Assembly (NCBI GenBank): GCA_900318145.1
Contig: ONJM01000001.1
Span: 310,001-374,000 of the forward strand
Direction: 5' to 3'
DNA from: an uncultured Eubacteriales bacterium
Lineage (GTDB): Bacteria; Bacillota; Clostridia; Christensenellales; Aristaeellaceae
Length of the DNA stretch: 64,000 nucleotides
How positions within the stretch are numbered: position 1 is the stretch's first letter; the number at the start of each line of letters is the position of its first letter. Below, piece by piece: positions 12,701 to 22,076 of the stretch. Under the pieces are notes generated by a model, which did not search any database, was not told where the DNA came from, and saw only the letters and a program-made list of their open reading frames with translations. Position numbers and translations under genes: made by a program.

Positions 12701-14230
12701 ATGTTTATCAGACAGGTGAAGACGGAAAACGGGTGGGTGCGCGGTATCCAGGCGGCGGATCCGAGAATTACCGCATACAAAGGTATTCCATTCGCGGCTC
12801 CGCCGACAGGCGAGAACCGCTGGCGCGCGCCGCAGCCGTGCCCGGACTGGGAAGGCGTGAAGGACTGCTTTGACTTCAAACCCATTTCCATGCAGGATGT
12901 ACCGCCGCTGGATGAGAAGAATGTATACACCAGGGAATGGTCGGTGGATCCGGACCTGGAGATGAGTGAAGACTGCCTTTATCTGAACGTCTGGGCGCCG
13001 GCGCATGTCCATGAGGATAAGCTGCCCGTGTTTGTCTGGTACTTCGGCGGCGGACTGCAGGTAGGCCATCCTTCTGAAATGGAATTTGACGGCGAGCGCC
13101 TGGCCAGGCGCGGAATCATTGTAGTATCGGTGAATTACCGCCTGAACGCTTTCGGTTTCCTGTGCCATCCGGAAATTACAGCACAGCAGCCGGACGCACC
13201 GGCCAATTTCGGAAATCTGGACCAGCAGGCGGGCACCCGCTGGGTAAAACGAAACATCGCGGCGTTCGGCGGCGATCCTGACAATATTACCATCGGCGGT
13301 CAAAGTGCCGGAGGAGGCAGCGTGATGAATCAGCTGACCTGTCCCGGAAACAAGGGCCTGTTCCAGCGGGCAATCGTGGAAAGCGGCGTGTCCGGCAACG
13401 TTTATCCCTCAAAGCGGCAGTTCGGCAGGCTTCGCAAACTGAAGGACGCGGAGCAGGAAGGCGTCAGATTCTTTGAGTTCCTGGGCGTAAAGACCCTGGC
13501 GGAGGCACGCGCGATCGATGAAAAGCAGCTGATGCGGAAAATAAAGGAATACCACAGCTTCTGGGGTACGGTTCAGGATGACTGCTTCTGCACGGGCGAC
13601 GCCATGCAGCTGTTCATGGAAAACAAACGAGTCCTGTGCCCTGTACTGTGGGGGCGCACATCGTCAGAATTCTTTGTAGCTCCCGAGGAAGAAACAAAGG
13701 AAGCATTCACAGAAATGTGCAGGGATACTTTCGGCGAAGATGCCGATGAGTTCCTGTCCCTGCTCGATGCGGAACACAGCAGTATTGAAGAAATCCGGGC
13801 AAAAGCTTCCGCTCCAAGCATCGATCTGGCAATCCGCGCGGCCAGCGCACAGTGCCTGCGGGATCATCCGGAAAACAAGCTGTATTATTATGTGTTTGAC
13901 GCGGAAATACCGGGATGGGACAACGCGGGCACCTTCCATTCCGTGGATCTGTGGTTTTTCTTTGAAACGCTGGCCAAGTGCTGGCGGCCTTTCGTCGGCA
14001 AGCATTATGACCTGGCCCGGCAGATGTGTTCCTATTGGGCTTATTTCATCAAGAACGGCGATCCGAACGGTATGGACGCTACAGGCGAGGCGCTCCCAAG
14101 ATGGGAGGCGTACACCCCGGAAAACAACGCTTGCATGGTATTCGGCGACAAATCTGTACTATCCAATGAAAAGCCGGACCGGAAAATGGAAATCCTGATA
14201 CGGGCGTACCTGAAAAAACACGGTTTCTGA
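12701..14230 (+). CDS. Type-B carboxylesterase (para-nitrobenzyl esterase family)
   Basis: A 509-residue alpha/beta hydrolase of the cholinesterase/type-B carboxylesterase family. It opens with VRGIQA...YKGIPFAAPPTGENRW, then EDCLYLNVWAP and the oxyanion-hole stretch WYFGGGLQVG. The nucleophile serine is in GGQSAGGGSV, and the catalytic histidine is likely in GTFHSVDLWFF. It hydrolyses esters and may deacylate sugars released by the neighbouring hydrolases. The ribosome binding site AAAGGAGG is 8 bases before the ATG, and the gene ends 18 bases before a strong terminator, closing the rightward operon. It has no signal peptide. Substrate is unknown. Confidence 0.88.
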   Translation: MFIRQVKTENGWVRGIQAADPRITAYKGIPFAAPPTGENRWRAPQPCPDWEGVKDCFDFKPISMQDVPPLDEKNVYTREWSVDPDLEMSEDCLYLNVWAPAHVHEDKLPVFVWYFGGGLQVGHPSEMEFDGERLARRGIIVVSVNYRLNAFGFLCHPEITAQQPDAPANFGNLDQQAGTRWVKRNIAAFGGDPDNITIGGQSAGGGSVMNQLTCPGNKGLFQRAIVESGVSGNVYPSKRQFGRLRKLKDAEQEGVRFFEFLGVKTLAEARAIDEKQLMRKIKEYHSFWGTVQDDCFCTGDAMQLFMENKRVLCPVLWGRTSSEFFVAPEEETKEAFTEMCRDTFGEDADEFLSLLDAEHSSIEEIRAKASAPSIDLAIRAASAQCLRDHPENKLYYYVFDAEIPGWDNAGTFHSVDLWFFFETLAKCWRPFVGKHYDLARQMCSYWAYFIKNGDPNGMDATGEALPRWEAYTPENNACMVFGDKSVLSNEKPDRKMEILIRAYLKKHGF

Positions 14231-14248
14231 TATACATGTAAAAATAAA

Positions 14249-14281
14249 GGAAAGTCCCGCTTCGGCAGGGCTTTCCTTTTT
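14249..14281 (+). terminator. Intrinsic terminator after carboxylesterase
   Basis: A 12-base stem (GGAAAGTCCCGC with GCAGGGCTTTCC, one mismatch and one G-U pair) and a TTCG loop are followed by TTTTT. It ends the GH95-carboxylesterase transcript. Confidence 0.85.
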
Positions 14282-14417
14282 ATGGCGGCTCCGTTGTTAT
14301 ACCGATCCCATACCGTTCATATACACGCTGAAACGATAAGCCCCGTCCGTCTTTTATTTTCAGTTCGTTCAGCGTTCTGATGCTTTTTATCCAATTTCCG
14401 CGCGCCTGTCAAGCGTG

Positions 14418-14446
14418 TTTTCCGGTCGGCCCGGATATGGTATAAT
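14418..14446 (+). promoter_or_regulatory. Extended -10 promoter for YcaQ-like gene
   Basis: TATAAT (14441-14446) is preceded by TGG, giving an extended -10. A weak TTTTCC (14418-14423) lies 17 bases upstream. The rest of the 307-base gap from 14231 holds only the terminator and about 90 bases of leader. Confidence 0.5.
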
Positions 14447-14537
14447 TGCTTAACTGCCGGATCGCGTTCCCGGCAGATGAAAGGGAACTGTTTTTTTCAA
14501 TACCTGTAACGATATTTAGAAAAAGGGATTCAGAAAG

Positions 14538-15737
14538 ATGCCGATTACGATCACACGACTTCAGGCTAAACGGTTCATTCTCAGCAGGCAGGGCCTGCTG
14601 GGGAAACACCGGTTTGCCGGAAAGGAAGGCGCGTACCGGTATGTCCGGCAGGCCGGATGCATTCAGTATGATCCGGTGGACGTCTGCGGGAAAAACGCCG
14701 AACTGACCCTGCAGTCCCGCGTGAAGGGCTTCCGGAAAGAAATGCTGAGCGATCTCCTGTACCGGGACCGGCTGCTGGTGGATTATTCAGACAAGGAACT
14801 ATCCATCTGGCCTAGCGAGGACTGGCCGTACTTTTCCGGGTACCGGGAAAAAAGCAAAGCACACGGAGCGTCCTTCGCCGGTATTCCGGAGCTGGAAAAC
14901 GAAGCAATTGCCTATATCCGGAAGCACGGGCCGGTCAGCAGCGATACGCTGCCGATTGAGGGAACCATCTTCTGGCATTCTTCCATGCACTGGAGCGGGC
15001 ACTGGCATAAGGAATCGCAGGCCGCCCGGTCCGTGCTGGAACAGCTGTATACGGACGGGACGCTGCTGATTCATCATAAAAGCGGATCCCGCAAATTTTA
15101 CGACCTGTCGGATAAATACCTGCCGGCGGAGCTGCTGACCGCACCGAATCCCTGCGGGAACGAAGACGCGTGGCTGGCATGGAGGGTTCGTCGGAGAATC
15201 GGCGCCGTCGGGCTGCTCTGGAACCGGCGGTCGGATGCCTGGCTCGGGATTTCCATGACTGCAGAGCAGCGGGACAAGACGTTTGCAGCGCTGGAATCGT
15301 CCGGAACGATTACAGCTGTTCAGGCGGAGGGAATCCTTTCACCCCTCTATATGCTGTCTGAAGAAATGCCAATGCTGGAGGCGGTTCTGAACAATGAAAC
15401 CGACCGGAAACCCAGGCTGGAATTTCTCGCTCCGCTGGACCCGATGCTGTGGGACCGGAAACTGATTGAAGCCGTATGGGGGTATCAGTATTCCTGGGAA
15501 ATCTATACGCCGGTTGTGAAACGCAAATACGGCTATTATGTCCTTCCAATGGTATGGGGAGAGGAACTGGCCGGAAGAATTGAAGCTACCGCGGACCGGA
15601 AAAACGGCTGCCTGACAGTAAAACACATCTGGTTCGAGCCGGGCGTTCGGCGGACGAAAACGCTGGACCGCGCTCTGGACGCCGCAATCCGCCGGCTGGC
15701 CCGGTTCAATGAATGTGACAGGATCGATATTTTATAG
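14538..15737 (+). CDS. YcaQ/AlkX-type DNA glycosylase (winged-helix, HTH_42)
   Basis: A 399-residue protein of the HTH_42 (DUF1006) family. Characteristic stretches are ITRLQAKRFILSRQGL at the start, the QAGCIQYDPVDVCGKN region, the winged-helix segment SDTLPIEGTIFWHSSMHWSGHW and LEFLAPLDPMLWDRKL near the end. E. coli YcaQ unhooks interstrand DNA crosslinks and alkylated bases, and actinobacterial relatives protect producers from DNA-damaging natural products. The gene is alone between a terminator and the thrS leader. Whether this protein has glycosylase activity is inferred from family only. Confidence 0.85.
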   Translation: MPITITRLQAKRFILSRQGLLGKHRFAGKEGAYRYVRQAGCIQYDPVDVCGKNAELTLQSRVKGFRKEMLSDLLYRDRLLVDYSDKELSIWPSEDWPYFSGYREKSKAHGASFAGIPELENEAIAYIRKHGPVSSDTLPIEGTIFWHSSMHWSGHWHKESQAARSVLEQLYTDGTLLIHHKSGSRKFYDLSDKYLPAELLTAPNPCGNEDAWLAWRVRRRIGAVGLLWNRRSDAWLGISMTAEQRDKTFAALESSGTITAVQAEGILSPLYMLSEEMPMLEAVLNNETDRKPRLEFLAPLDPMLWDRKLIEAVWGYQYSWEIYTPVVKRKYGYYVLPMVWGEELAGRIEATADRKNGCLTVKHIWFEPGVRRTKTLDRALDAAIRRLARFNECDRIDIL

Positions 15738-15766
15738 TTGAAATTTCAACAGGGAAGTGATAAACT
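15738..15766 (+). promoter_or_regulatory. Promoter for thrS T-box transcript
   Basis: TTGAAA (15738-15743) and TAAACT (15761-15766) are 17 bases apart, placing the start of the T-box RNA near 15773. The -35 begins directly after the stop codon of the preceding gene. Confidence 0.55.
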
Positions 15767-15772
15767 CACTGT

Positions 15773-16005
15773 AATCTTTCCGGATGAAGGGAAACACGCG
15801 GACAGGAGACCGGCTCACAGAGAACGGGGGAAAGGTGGGAGCCCCGCAGCAGGACCTGAACCGATACCATTCCCGGACGGCAGGCGGCTGACGACCGATA
15901 GAACGTCGCAATGAGTGGTTGTTTCAACAAGCAGGGTGGAACCGCGAATGCTTTTTCAGCATCCGTCCCCGCAACAGTATGCAGGGCGGATGCTTTTTAT
16001 ATTGC
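15773..16005 (+). promoter_or_regulatory. T-box riboswitch (threonine) upstream of thrS
   Basis: The hallmark T-box sequence AGGGTGGAACCGCG is at 15933-15946 and is followed by the terminator/antiterminator pair. Upstream, stem I can be drawn. GGGAA pairs with TTCCC at the base, CGG-A-CAGG pairs with CCTG-AA-CCG above, and a distal arm has an AG-rich bulge (CAGAGA) and the GGTG loop. The 3' side of the internal loop between these helices reads ATACCA, placing the threonine codon ACC (15866-15868) in the specifier position. Uncharged tRNA-Thr should stabilise the antiterminator and allow thrS transcription. Confidence 0.93.
15958..15998 (+). terminator. T-box terminator hairpin
   Basis: GCATCCGTCCC pairs with GGGCGGATGC and is followed by TTTTT. 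It competes with the antiterminator that includes the T-box sequence. Confidence 0.9.
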
Positions 16006-16046
16006 ATCAGCCCCCGGACCACAAAATATAACGGGAGGGGAAGACA

Positions 16047-17831
16047 ATGAAAATCATCTACAATGACGGACACACGGCGGAATGCCCGGCGGAGGAAGAG
16101 CTGGAGGTACTCCGGCACTCCGCGGCGCACATCATGGCGCAGGCTGTGAAACGGATTTATCCGGACGCGCACTTTGCCTACGGCCCGGCCACGGAAAAAG
16201 GATTCCATTACGACATCGACCTGGGCGACGTGAAACTGACGGACGATGACCTGCCGGCGATCGAAGCGGAAATGCAGAAGATCGTTAAGGAAAACCTGCC
16301 ATTCAAGGTATATCCGCTGCCCCGGGAAGAGGCGGTACAGCTGATGAAGGACCGCGGGGAAATCTATAAGGTGGAGCATATCGCCGATCTGCCGGAGGAC
16401 GCCGTGATTACATTCTACCAGCAGGGCGACTACATCGACATGTGCGTCGGACCGCACCTGTGCTACACAAAGGCGCTGAAGGCATTCAAGCTGACAGCGA
16501 TTTCTGGCGCGTACTGGAAAAATGACCAGAAGAACAAGATGCTGATGCGGCTGAACGGCGTTGCTTTCCGCAACGCGGAGGAGCTGAAAGCCTATGAGAT
16601 CCAGGTTGAAGAGGCGAAAGCAAGGGATCACCGCCGCATCGGCAAGGATATGCAGCTTTTCATGACGGACGACCTGATCGGCAAGGGACTGCCCATGTTC
16701 CTTCCCAAGGGCTATACGATCTGGATGGAGCTGGAAAACTACATCAAGGAAAAGGAACGGATGCTGGGATACCAGCATGTAATGACACCCTGCGTCGGCA
16801 CAGTGGACCTGTACCGCACAAGCGGCCACTGGGATCACTATAAAGAGAATATGTTCCCGGCGATGGAAGTGGAAGGGGAGAGCTTTGTACTGCGGCCCAT
16901 GAACTGCCCGCACCACATGATGATCTACGCCAACCGGCTGCATTCATACCGGGATCTGCCGATCCGCATCGGCGAAGTTGCGCACGATTTCCGTTTCGAG
17001 CCCAGCGGCACGCTGAAGGGCATTGAGCGGGGCCGGCATTTCTGCCAGAATGACGCCCACCTGTTTGTAACGCCGGACCAGATCAAGGATGAAGTGTCCA
17101 GCGTCGTGAACCTGATCCGGGACGTATACCATGACTTCCATATTACAGATTATCGGTGCGTGCTGAGCCTGCGGGATCCGGAGGACAAGGTGAAATACCA
17201 CCAGGATGACGAAATGTGGAACAGGGCGGAGAGCGCGCTGCGCGAAGTGCTGAACCAGCTTGGTATCAACTATACGGAAGAGATCGGCGAAGCTGCGTTC
17301 TACGGCCCGAAACTGGACGTGAATGTGAAGCCGGCGATCGGCGCGGAATATACGCTGAGTACCTGCCAGCTGGATTTCTGTCTGCCGGCGAAGTTCAATC
17401 TGAAGTACATCGACGCGGACGGCAGCGAGAAGACACCCGTTGTACTGCACCGCGCGATCCTTGGCTCCATCGACCGCTTCATGGCCTACCTGATCGAGGA
17501 GACGAAAGGCGTGTTCCCGCTGTGGCTGGCGCCGGTACAGGTCAAGGTGCTGCCGGTCAGCGACAAGAGCATGGATTACGCCGCAAAGGTCACGAAGGAA
17601 CTGATGAAGCAGGGCATCCGCGCAGAACTGGACGAACGGAATGAGAAAATCGGATACAAGATCCGCTATGCGCGCCAGGAGGACAAGGTGCCGTATATGC
17701 TGATCATCGGTGAGAAAGAGATCAGTGAAGGAACGCTGGCCGTACGCGACCGGGCGACGGATCAGACAACATCCATGTCCATGGAAGAGCTGGTCGCGAA
17801 GCTTGAGAAGGAAATTGAAAACCGCGAATAA
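16047..17831 (+). CDS. thrS: Threonyl-tRNA synthetase lacking the TGS domain
   Basis: A 594-residue class II threonyl-tRNA synthetase, about 47 residues shorter at the N-terminus than E. coli ThrRS. The TGS ubiquitin-like domain is missing; only about 20 residues precede the editing (N2) domain, recognised by HSAAH. The catalytic core is complete: zinc ligands C287 (MNCPHH), the histidine in RGRHFCQNDAH and the one in VVLHRAILGS, motif 2 around RIGEVAHDFRFE, and a C-terminal anticodon-binding domain (LAPVQVKVLPV). It charges tRNA-Thr and clears Ser-tRNA-Thr. The start has a GGGAGGGG site and is downstream of the T-box. Confidence 0.97.
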   Translation: MKIIYNDGHTAECPAEEELEVLRHSAAHIMAQAVKRIYPDAHFAYGPATEKGFHYDIDLGDVKLTDDDLPAIEAEMQKIVKENLPFKVYPLPREEAVQLMKDRGEIYKVEHIADLPEDAVITFYQQGDYIDMCVGPHLCYTKALKAFKLTAISGAYWKNDQKNKMLMRLNGVAFRNAEELKAYEIQVEEAKARDHRRIGKDMQLFMTDDLIGKGLPMFLPKGYTIWMELENYIKEKERMLGYQHVMTPCVGTVDLYRTSGHWDHYKENMFPAMEVEGESFVLRPMNCPHHMMIYANRLHSYRDLPIRIGEVAHDFRFEPSGTLKGIERGRHFCQNDAHLFVTPDQIKDEVSSVVNLIRDVYHDFHITDYRCVLSLRDPEDKVKYHQDDEMWNRAESALREVLNQLGINYTEEIGEAAFYGPKLDVNVKPAIGAEYTLSTCQLDFCLPAKFNLKYIDADGSEKTPVVLHRAILGSIDRFMAYLIEETKGVFPLWLAPVQVKVLPVSDKSMDYAAKVTKELMKQGIRAELDERNEKIGYKIRYARQEDKVPYMLIIGEKEISEGTLAVRDRATDQTTSMSMEELVAKLEKEIENRE

Positions 17832-17900
17832 GCAGCCGGTAAAGATTCGCCGCTGTGTTCAGAAGGACACAAAGAACTGAGCGGACAGGCGGCGGCAGGG

Positions 17901-17936
17901 CTCCCTTCGGCCGGGACAGGCCGGAGGGAGTTTTTG
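17901..17936 (+). terminator. Intrinsic terminator after thrS
   Basis: CTCCCTTCGGCC pairs with GGCCGGAGGGAG around a 6-base loop, followed by TTTTT. The rest of the gap to 18133 is AT-rich and probably holds the pckA promoter, though no box pair is convincing. Confidence 0.9.
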
Positions 17937-18133
17937 TCATTTGGCTAACCTCCCAGGAATTAATGATGAATTTTTTGGGAGGGCGAAAAACCTTATTTTA
18001 CCAACTGTTAAAGCAAATTATTATATTTTTGTTACGAAGCAGGAAATAGGGGAGAAATGTTGAAAAAAAGAAATTGGGTCAGGTTGGGAATCAGACCCGG
18101 CCGGCCCTAATGGAATAAAGGAGGTACCCCTGA

Positions 18134-19747
18134 ATGGCAGCTCTCGATCTTACCAAGTACGGGATCAACGGTGTAACGGAGATCCTTCATAATCCGTCCT
18201 ACGAAGTTCTTTTCGAAGAAGAGAACAAGCCCGGTCTTGAAGGCTTTGACAAAGGCCAGCTGACCGAACTGGGCGCTATGAACGTTATGACCGGCATCTA
18301 CACCGGCCGCAGCCCCAAAGACAAGTATATCGTCATGGATGAGAACAGCAAGGACACCGTATGGTGGACTACTGACGGCTACAAGAATGACAACCATCCT
18401 CTGAGCGAGGAAAACTGGGCCAAGCTGAAGGTGCTGGCGCAGAAGCAGCTGAGCGGCAAGCGTCTGTTCGTCATGGACGCTTTCTGCGGCGCGAACAAGG
18501 ACACCCGGATGGCGATCCGCTTTGTTATGGAAGTCGCCTGGCAGGCCCACTTTGTGAAGAATATGTTCATCGTTCCCACCGACGAGGAACTGGCATCCTT
18601 CGAGCCTGACTTTGTCGTGTACTGCGCCTCCAAGGCCAAGGTTGACGACTACAAGGAAATGGGCCTGAATTCCGAAACAGCTGTTGCCTTCAACATTACC
18701 AGCCGTGAACAGGTCATCCTGAACACCTGGTACGGCGGCGAAATGAAGAAGGGTATGTTCTCCATGATGAACTACTACCTGCCGCTGAAGGGTATTGCCG
18801 CGATGCACTGCTCCGCCAACACCGATATGGAAGGCAAGAACACTGCCATTTTCTTCGGCCTGAGCGGCACCGGCAAGACCACTCTGTCCACCGACCCCAA
18901 GCGTCTGCTGATCGGTGATGATGAGCACGGCTGGGACGATAACGGCGTCTTCAACTTCGAAGGCGGCTGCTATGCCAAGGTCATCAACCTGGACAAGGAT
19001 TCCGAACCCGACATCTACAACGCCATCCGCCGCGACGCACTGCTGGAGAACGTAACCGTGGATGAAACCGGCAAGATCGACTTTGCCGACAAGAGCGTGA
19101 CAGAGAACACCCGTGTGAGCTATCCGATCAACCACATCGAGAAGATCGTGCTGAACGTGAATCCCGTATCCGCCGGTCCCGATGCCAAGAACGTGATTTT
19201 CCTGAGCGCGGATGCTTTCGGCGTGCTGCCGCCTGTATCCATACTGACTCCCGAACAGACCAAGTACTACTTCCTGAGCGGCTTCACCGCGAAACTGGCG
19301 GGTACCGAGCGCGGCATTACCGAGCCTACCCCCACCTTCTCCGCCTGCTTCGGCCAGGCTTTCCTCGAACTGCATCCCACCAAGTACGCAGAAGAACTTG
19401 TGAAGAAGATGGAAAAGAGCGGCGCCAAGGCTTACCTGGTGAACACCGGATGGAACGGCACCGGCAAGCGTATCTCCATCAAAGATACCCGCGGCATCAT
19501 TGACGCGATCCTGAACGGAGATATCCTGGGCGCGCCCACCAAGAAGATTCCCTACTTCAATTTCGAAGTGCCCACCGAACTGAAGGGCGTGGACACCGGT
19601 ATCCTGGATCCCCGGGATACCTACGCGAACCCCGCCGAGTGGGACGAGAAGGCTAAGGATCTGGCCGGACGGTTCATCAAGAACTTCGTCAAGTACGAAA
19701 GCAACGAAGCCGGCAAAGCACTGGTTGCCGCAGGCCCCCAGCTGTAA
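18134..19747 (+). CDS. pckA: ATP-dependent phosphoenolpyruvate carboxykinase
   Basis: A 537-residue PEP carboxykinase (ATP). It interconverts oxaloacetate + ATP with PEP + CO2 + ADP. The P-loop [11 protein letters not shown] is at about 242-252, followed by the metal- and nucleotide-binding stretch [10 protein letters not shown] and [18 protein letters not shown] near residue 57 binds substrate. In fermentative anaerobes it often runs in the CO2-fixing direction and makes ATP. GGAGGT precedes the ATG. The gene sits immediately before the oxaloacetate decarboxylase set, so one substrate pool is served by both. Codon choice is very uniform (CTG, AAG, ACC), suggesting high expression. Confidence 0.97.
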   Translation: MAALDLTKYGINGVTEILHNPSYEVLFEEENKPGLEGFDKGQLTELGAMNVMTGIYTGRSPKDKYIVMDENSKDTVWWTTDGYKNDNHPLSEENWAKLKVLAQKQLSGKRLFVMDAFCGANKDTRMAIRFVMEVAWQAHFVKNMFIVPTDEELASFEPDFVVYCASKAKVDDYKEMGLNSETAVAFNITSREQVILNTWYGGEMKKGMFSMMNYYLPLKGIAAMHCSANTDMEGKNTAIFFGLSGTGKTTLSTDPKRLLIGDDEHGWDDNGVFNFEGGCYAKVINLDKDSEPDIYNAIRRDALLENVTVDETGKIDFADKSVTENTRVSYPINHIEKIVLNVNPVSAGPDAKNVIFLSADAFGVLPPVSILTPEQTKYYFLSGFTAKLAGTERGITEPTPTFSACFGQAFLELHPTKYAEELVKKMEKSGAKAYLVNTGWNGTGKRISIKDTRGIIDAILNGDILGAPTKKIPYFNFEVPTELKGVDTGILDPRDTYANPAEWDEKAKDLAGRFIKNFVKYESNEAGKALVAAGPQL

Positions 19748-19778
19748 TCAGCCGAAAGCATCCGAAGAAAAACACAGG

Positions 19779-19811
19779 GATGCCGTTCAGCAGAGCGGCA
19801 TCCTGTGTGTG
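19779..19811 (+). promoter_or_regulatory. Stable hairpin between pckA and oadA
   Basis: ACAGGGATGCCG and CGGCATCCTGTGT form a 12-base stem with a 10-base loop, but only a weak T-rich tail (TGTTCTTA) follows. It may be a partial terminator or an mRNA-stabilising end that sets pckA above the oad genes. Confidence 0.5.
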
Positions 19812-19846
19812 TTCTTAAATAACAATCTGAACGGAGATTCACGGAT

Positions 19847-21247
19847 ATGAGAAAAGTACAGTTTACAGAAACCGTAATGCGGGATGCCAACCAGAGCCTG
19901 ATGGCGACCCGGCTGCCGTACGCAGATTTCGCGGAGATCCTGCCTGTGATGGACAAGGCCGGTTACTACTCTGTAGAATGCTGGGGCGGCGCTACCTTCG
20001 ATTCCTGCCTGCGCTACCTGGGCGAAGATCCCTGGGAGCGGCTGCGGAACATCCGGGCCAATATGCCCAACACCCGCCTGCAGATGCTGCTGCGCGGCCA
20101 GAACCTGCTGGGATACAAGCACTACCATGACGATGTGGTCGAGAAGTTCGTTGAACTGAGCATCAAAAACGGCATCGACATCATCCGTATTTTCGACGCG
20201 CTGAACGACTTCCGCAACCTGGGAACCGCTCTGGACGCCGTGAAGAAGTACGCCACGCCGAAGACAATCGCTTCCGGCTGCATCAGCTATACCCAGAGCC
20301 CTGTGCACACTGTTGAGAAATATGTAGAGATGTGCAAGGAACTGGTGAAGATGGGCTTTGAAACGCTGTGCCTGAAGGACATGGCGGGTACCATGAGCCC
20401 CTATGAAGCCGAACACCTGATCAAAGGCATCAAGGACGCTGTCGGCGATGTTCCGGTTATCCTGCATACACACTGCACCACCGGTATGGCATACATGACC
20501 CTGACCAAGGCCATCGAGAGCGGCGTGGACGTTATTGATACTGCCACCAGCTGCTTCTCCAACGGCACAAGCCAGGCCGCGACAGAGACGCTGTTTTATG
20601 CCTGCCAGCAGTACGGCATTGAAACCGGGCTGGACGAGAAGATCATTAACAAAGTAAATGATTTCTTCAAACCTGTTAAGCAGAAGTATGTCGACAACGG
20701 CATGATCAATCCCAAGAGCATGGCAACCGATTCTCAGGCGCTGGTGTACAAGGTGCCCGGAGGCATGCTGAGCAACATGATTGCCAACCTGAAGGATATG
20801 AACGCCATGGACAAGTTCGACGAGGCACTGCTGGAGATTCCCGCGGTCCGCAAGGATCTGGGATATCCGCCGCTGGTAACTCCCCTGAGCCAGATGGTCG
20901 GAAACCAGGCTGTGACCAACGTTCTGGTGGGAGAGCGGTACAAGAATATCTCCAATGAAGTGAAAAACTATTTCAAGGGTGAATACGGCATCGCTCCCGC
21001 CCCCGTGAATGAGGCGCTGCAGGAGAAGATCCTGGGCGAAGGCGGAAAGCCTGCCGACTGCCGCATCGAGGACAGCAAACGGACCGGTGAGGATTTCAAA
21101 AAGGCGAAGGAAGCCCTGGGTGACCTGGCCGAGACCGAAGAGGACCTCATGAGCTGGATCTGCTTCCCGAAGCAGGCGGAAGACTTCCTCAAGGCCCGTA
21201 AAGAAAAGCGGGAACGGGTTGTCAAGTACACGATTGAAGAAGCGTAA
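19847..21247 (+). CDS. oadA: Oxaloacetate decarboxylase alpha subunit (carboxyltransferase)
   Basis: A 466-residue carboxyltransferase of the OadA/transcarboxylase 5S family. It moves the carboxyl group from oxaloacetate to biotin, releasing pyruvate. Metal ligands are visible in TETVMRDANQSL and LHTHCTTGMA, and the carboxylated lysine is in LCLKDMAGT (near residue 177). A conserved C-terminal carboxyltransferase-associated region follows. It stops before the biotinyl domain found at the end of classical OadA (about 590 residues); biotin is instead on the small carrier encoded at 21662. It is the first of four tightly packed genes, following pckA by 99 bases. Confidence 0.93.
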   Translation: MRKVQFTETVMRDANQSLMATRLPYADFAEILPVMDKAGYYSVECWGGATFDSCLRYLGEDPWERLRNIRANMPNTRLQMLLRGQNLLGYKHYHDDVVEKFVELSIKNGIDIIRIFDALNDFRNLGTALDAVKKYATPKTIASGCISYTQSPVHTVEKYVEMCKELVKMGFETLCLKDMAGTMSPYEAEHLIKGIKDAVGDVPVILHTHCTTGMAYMTLTKAIESGVDVIDTATSCFSNGTSQAATETLFYACQQYGIETGLDEKIINKVNDFFKPVKQKYVDNGMINPKSMATDSQALVYKVPGGMLSNMIANLKDMNAMDKFDEALLEIPAVRKDLGYPPLVTPLSQMVGNQAVTNVLVGERYKNISNEVKNYFKGEYGIAPAPVNEALQEKILGEGGKPADCRIEDSKRTGEDFKKAKEALGDLAETEEDLMSWICFPKQAEDFLKARKEKRERVVKYTIEEA

Positions 21248-21261
21248 GGAGGGCGGCACAG

Positions 21262-21660
21262 ATGTCATTTGCTTTGGCTGAAGAAGTCGTCAGCGAGGTC
21301 GCCGAACAAGCCGCAGACGGCCGCATGAAACTCGATGTCGGAAACAATCTCCTTTACGCGATCCTGGGATACCTGGTTGTTTTCATCGGTCTGGCCGTGC
21401 TGATGCTCGTGATCATCATCGTCGGCAGGATTATGGTGGCCAAGATGAAGAAGCCTGCCGCCGCGCCTGAAGCTGCCGCTCCGGCCGCTGTTCCGGCACC
21501 GGCCGCAAAGGCGCTTCCCGCCGCTCCCGGAGCTGCCGGCGAAGTGAAGATCTACGACACGGATCCCAGAGACGCAGCCATGATTATGGCTATTGTGGCG
21601 GACAAGCTGCAGAAACCCCTGAACGAGCTTCGGTTCGTATCCATCAAGGAGGTCAAGTAA
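21262..21660 (+). CDS. oadG: Oxaloacetate decarboxylase gamma-type membrane subunit
   Basis: A 132-residue small subunit of the OadG family. One membrane helix (LLYAILGYLVVFIGLAVLMLV, split around residues 30-52) is followed by an alanine/proline linker and a short C-terminal domain ending in LRFVSIKEVK. These subunits tether the carboxyltransferase and biotin carrier to the membrane pump. The spacing to oadA is 14 bases with a GGAGG site. The C-terminal domain resembles the delta subunit of methylmalonyl-CoA decarboxylase, so the naming oadG versus mmdD is a matter of family boundary. Confidence 0.8.
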   Translation: MSFALAEEVVSEVAEQAADGRMKLDVGNNLLYAILGYLVVFIGLAVLMLVIIIVGRIMVAKMKKPAAAPEAAAPAAVPAPAAKALPAAPGAAGEVKIYDTDPRDAAMIMAIVADKLQKPLNELRFVSIKEVK

Positions 21661-21661
21661 G

Positions 21662-22060
21662 ATGAAGTACAAAGTAACCCTGAAGGGAAAAACATACGAG
21701 GTTGAAGTAAATCAGGGAGAAGCCATGCTGCTGGATGAATACGAAGCGTATGCTCCCGCTCCTGCCGCTGCGCCCGCTCCTGCGGCACCCGCTGCCGCCG
21801 CGCCCGCTGCCCCGGCTGCCGCTCCGGCGCCTGCTGCCGCCGTTGCGGGCGAGCAGGTGGTATCCCCGATGCCCGGCACGATCGTCAAGGTGAACGTCAA
21901 GGCCGGCCAGGCTGTCAAGGGCGGAGAAGTACTCGCAGTCCTGGAAGCCATGAAGATGGAGAACGAAATTATGGCGCCCCATGACGCAACCGTAGTGCAG
22001 GTGATTGCGGAAGTCGGCATGAAGGTGGATACCGGAACGCCGATCATCGTACTCGGATAA
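21662..22060 (+). CDS. Biotin carboxyl carrier protein of decarboxylase
   Basis: A 132-residue biotin carrier. An N-terminal strand pair (MKYKVTLKGKTYEVEV) is joined by a flexible Ala/Pro linker (about 31-62) to a biotinyl domain with the EAMKMENE motif; biotin is attached at K98. It ferries CO2 from OadA to the OadB pump. The start lies 1 base after the stop of the preceding gene and uses a ribosome binding site (AGGAGGT) within that gene, so they are translationally coupled. Equivalent proteins are called MmdC or GcdC in related decarboxylases. Confidence 0.93.
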   Translation: MKYKVTLKGKTYEVEVNQGEAMLLDEYEAYAPAPAAAPAPAAPAAAAPAAPAAAPAPAAAVAGEQVVSPMPGTIVKVNVKAGQAVKGGEVLAVLEAMKMENEIMAPHDATVVQVIAEVGMKVDTGTPIIVLG

Positions 22061-22076
22061 GGGAGGAAGACAGAAG

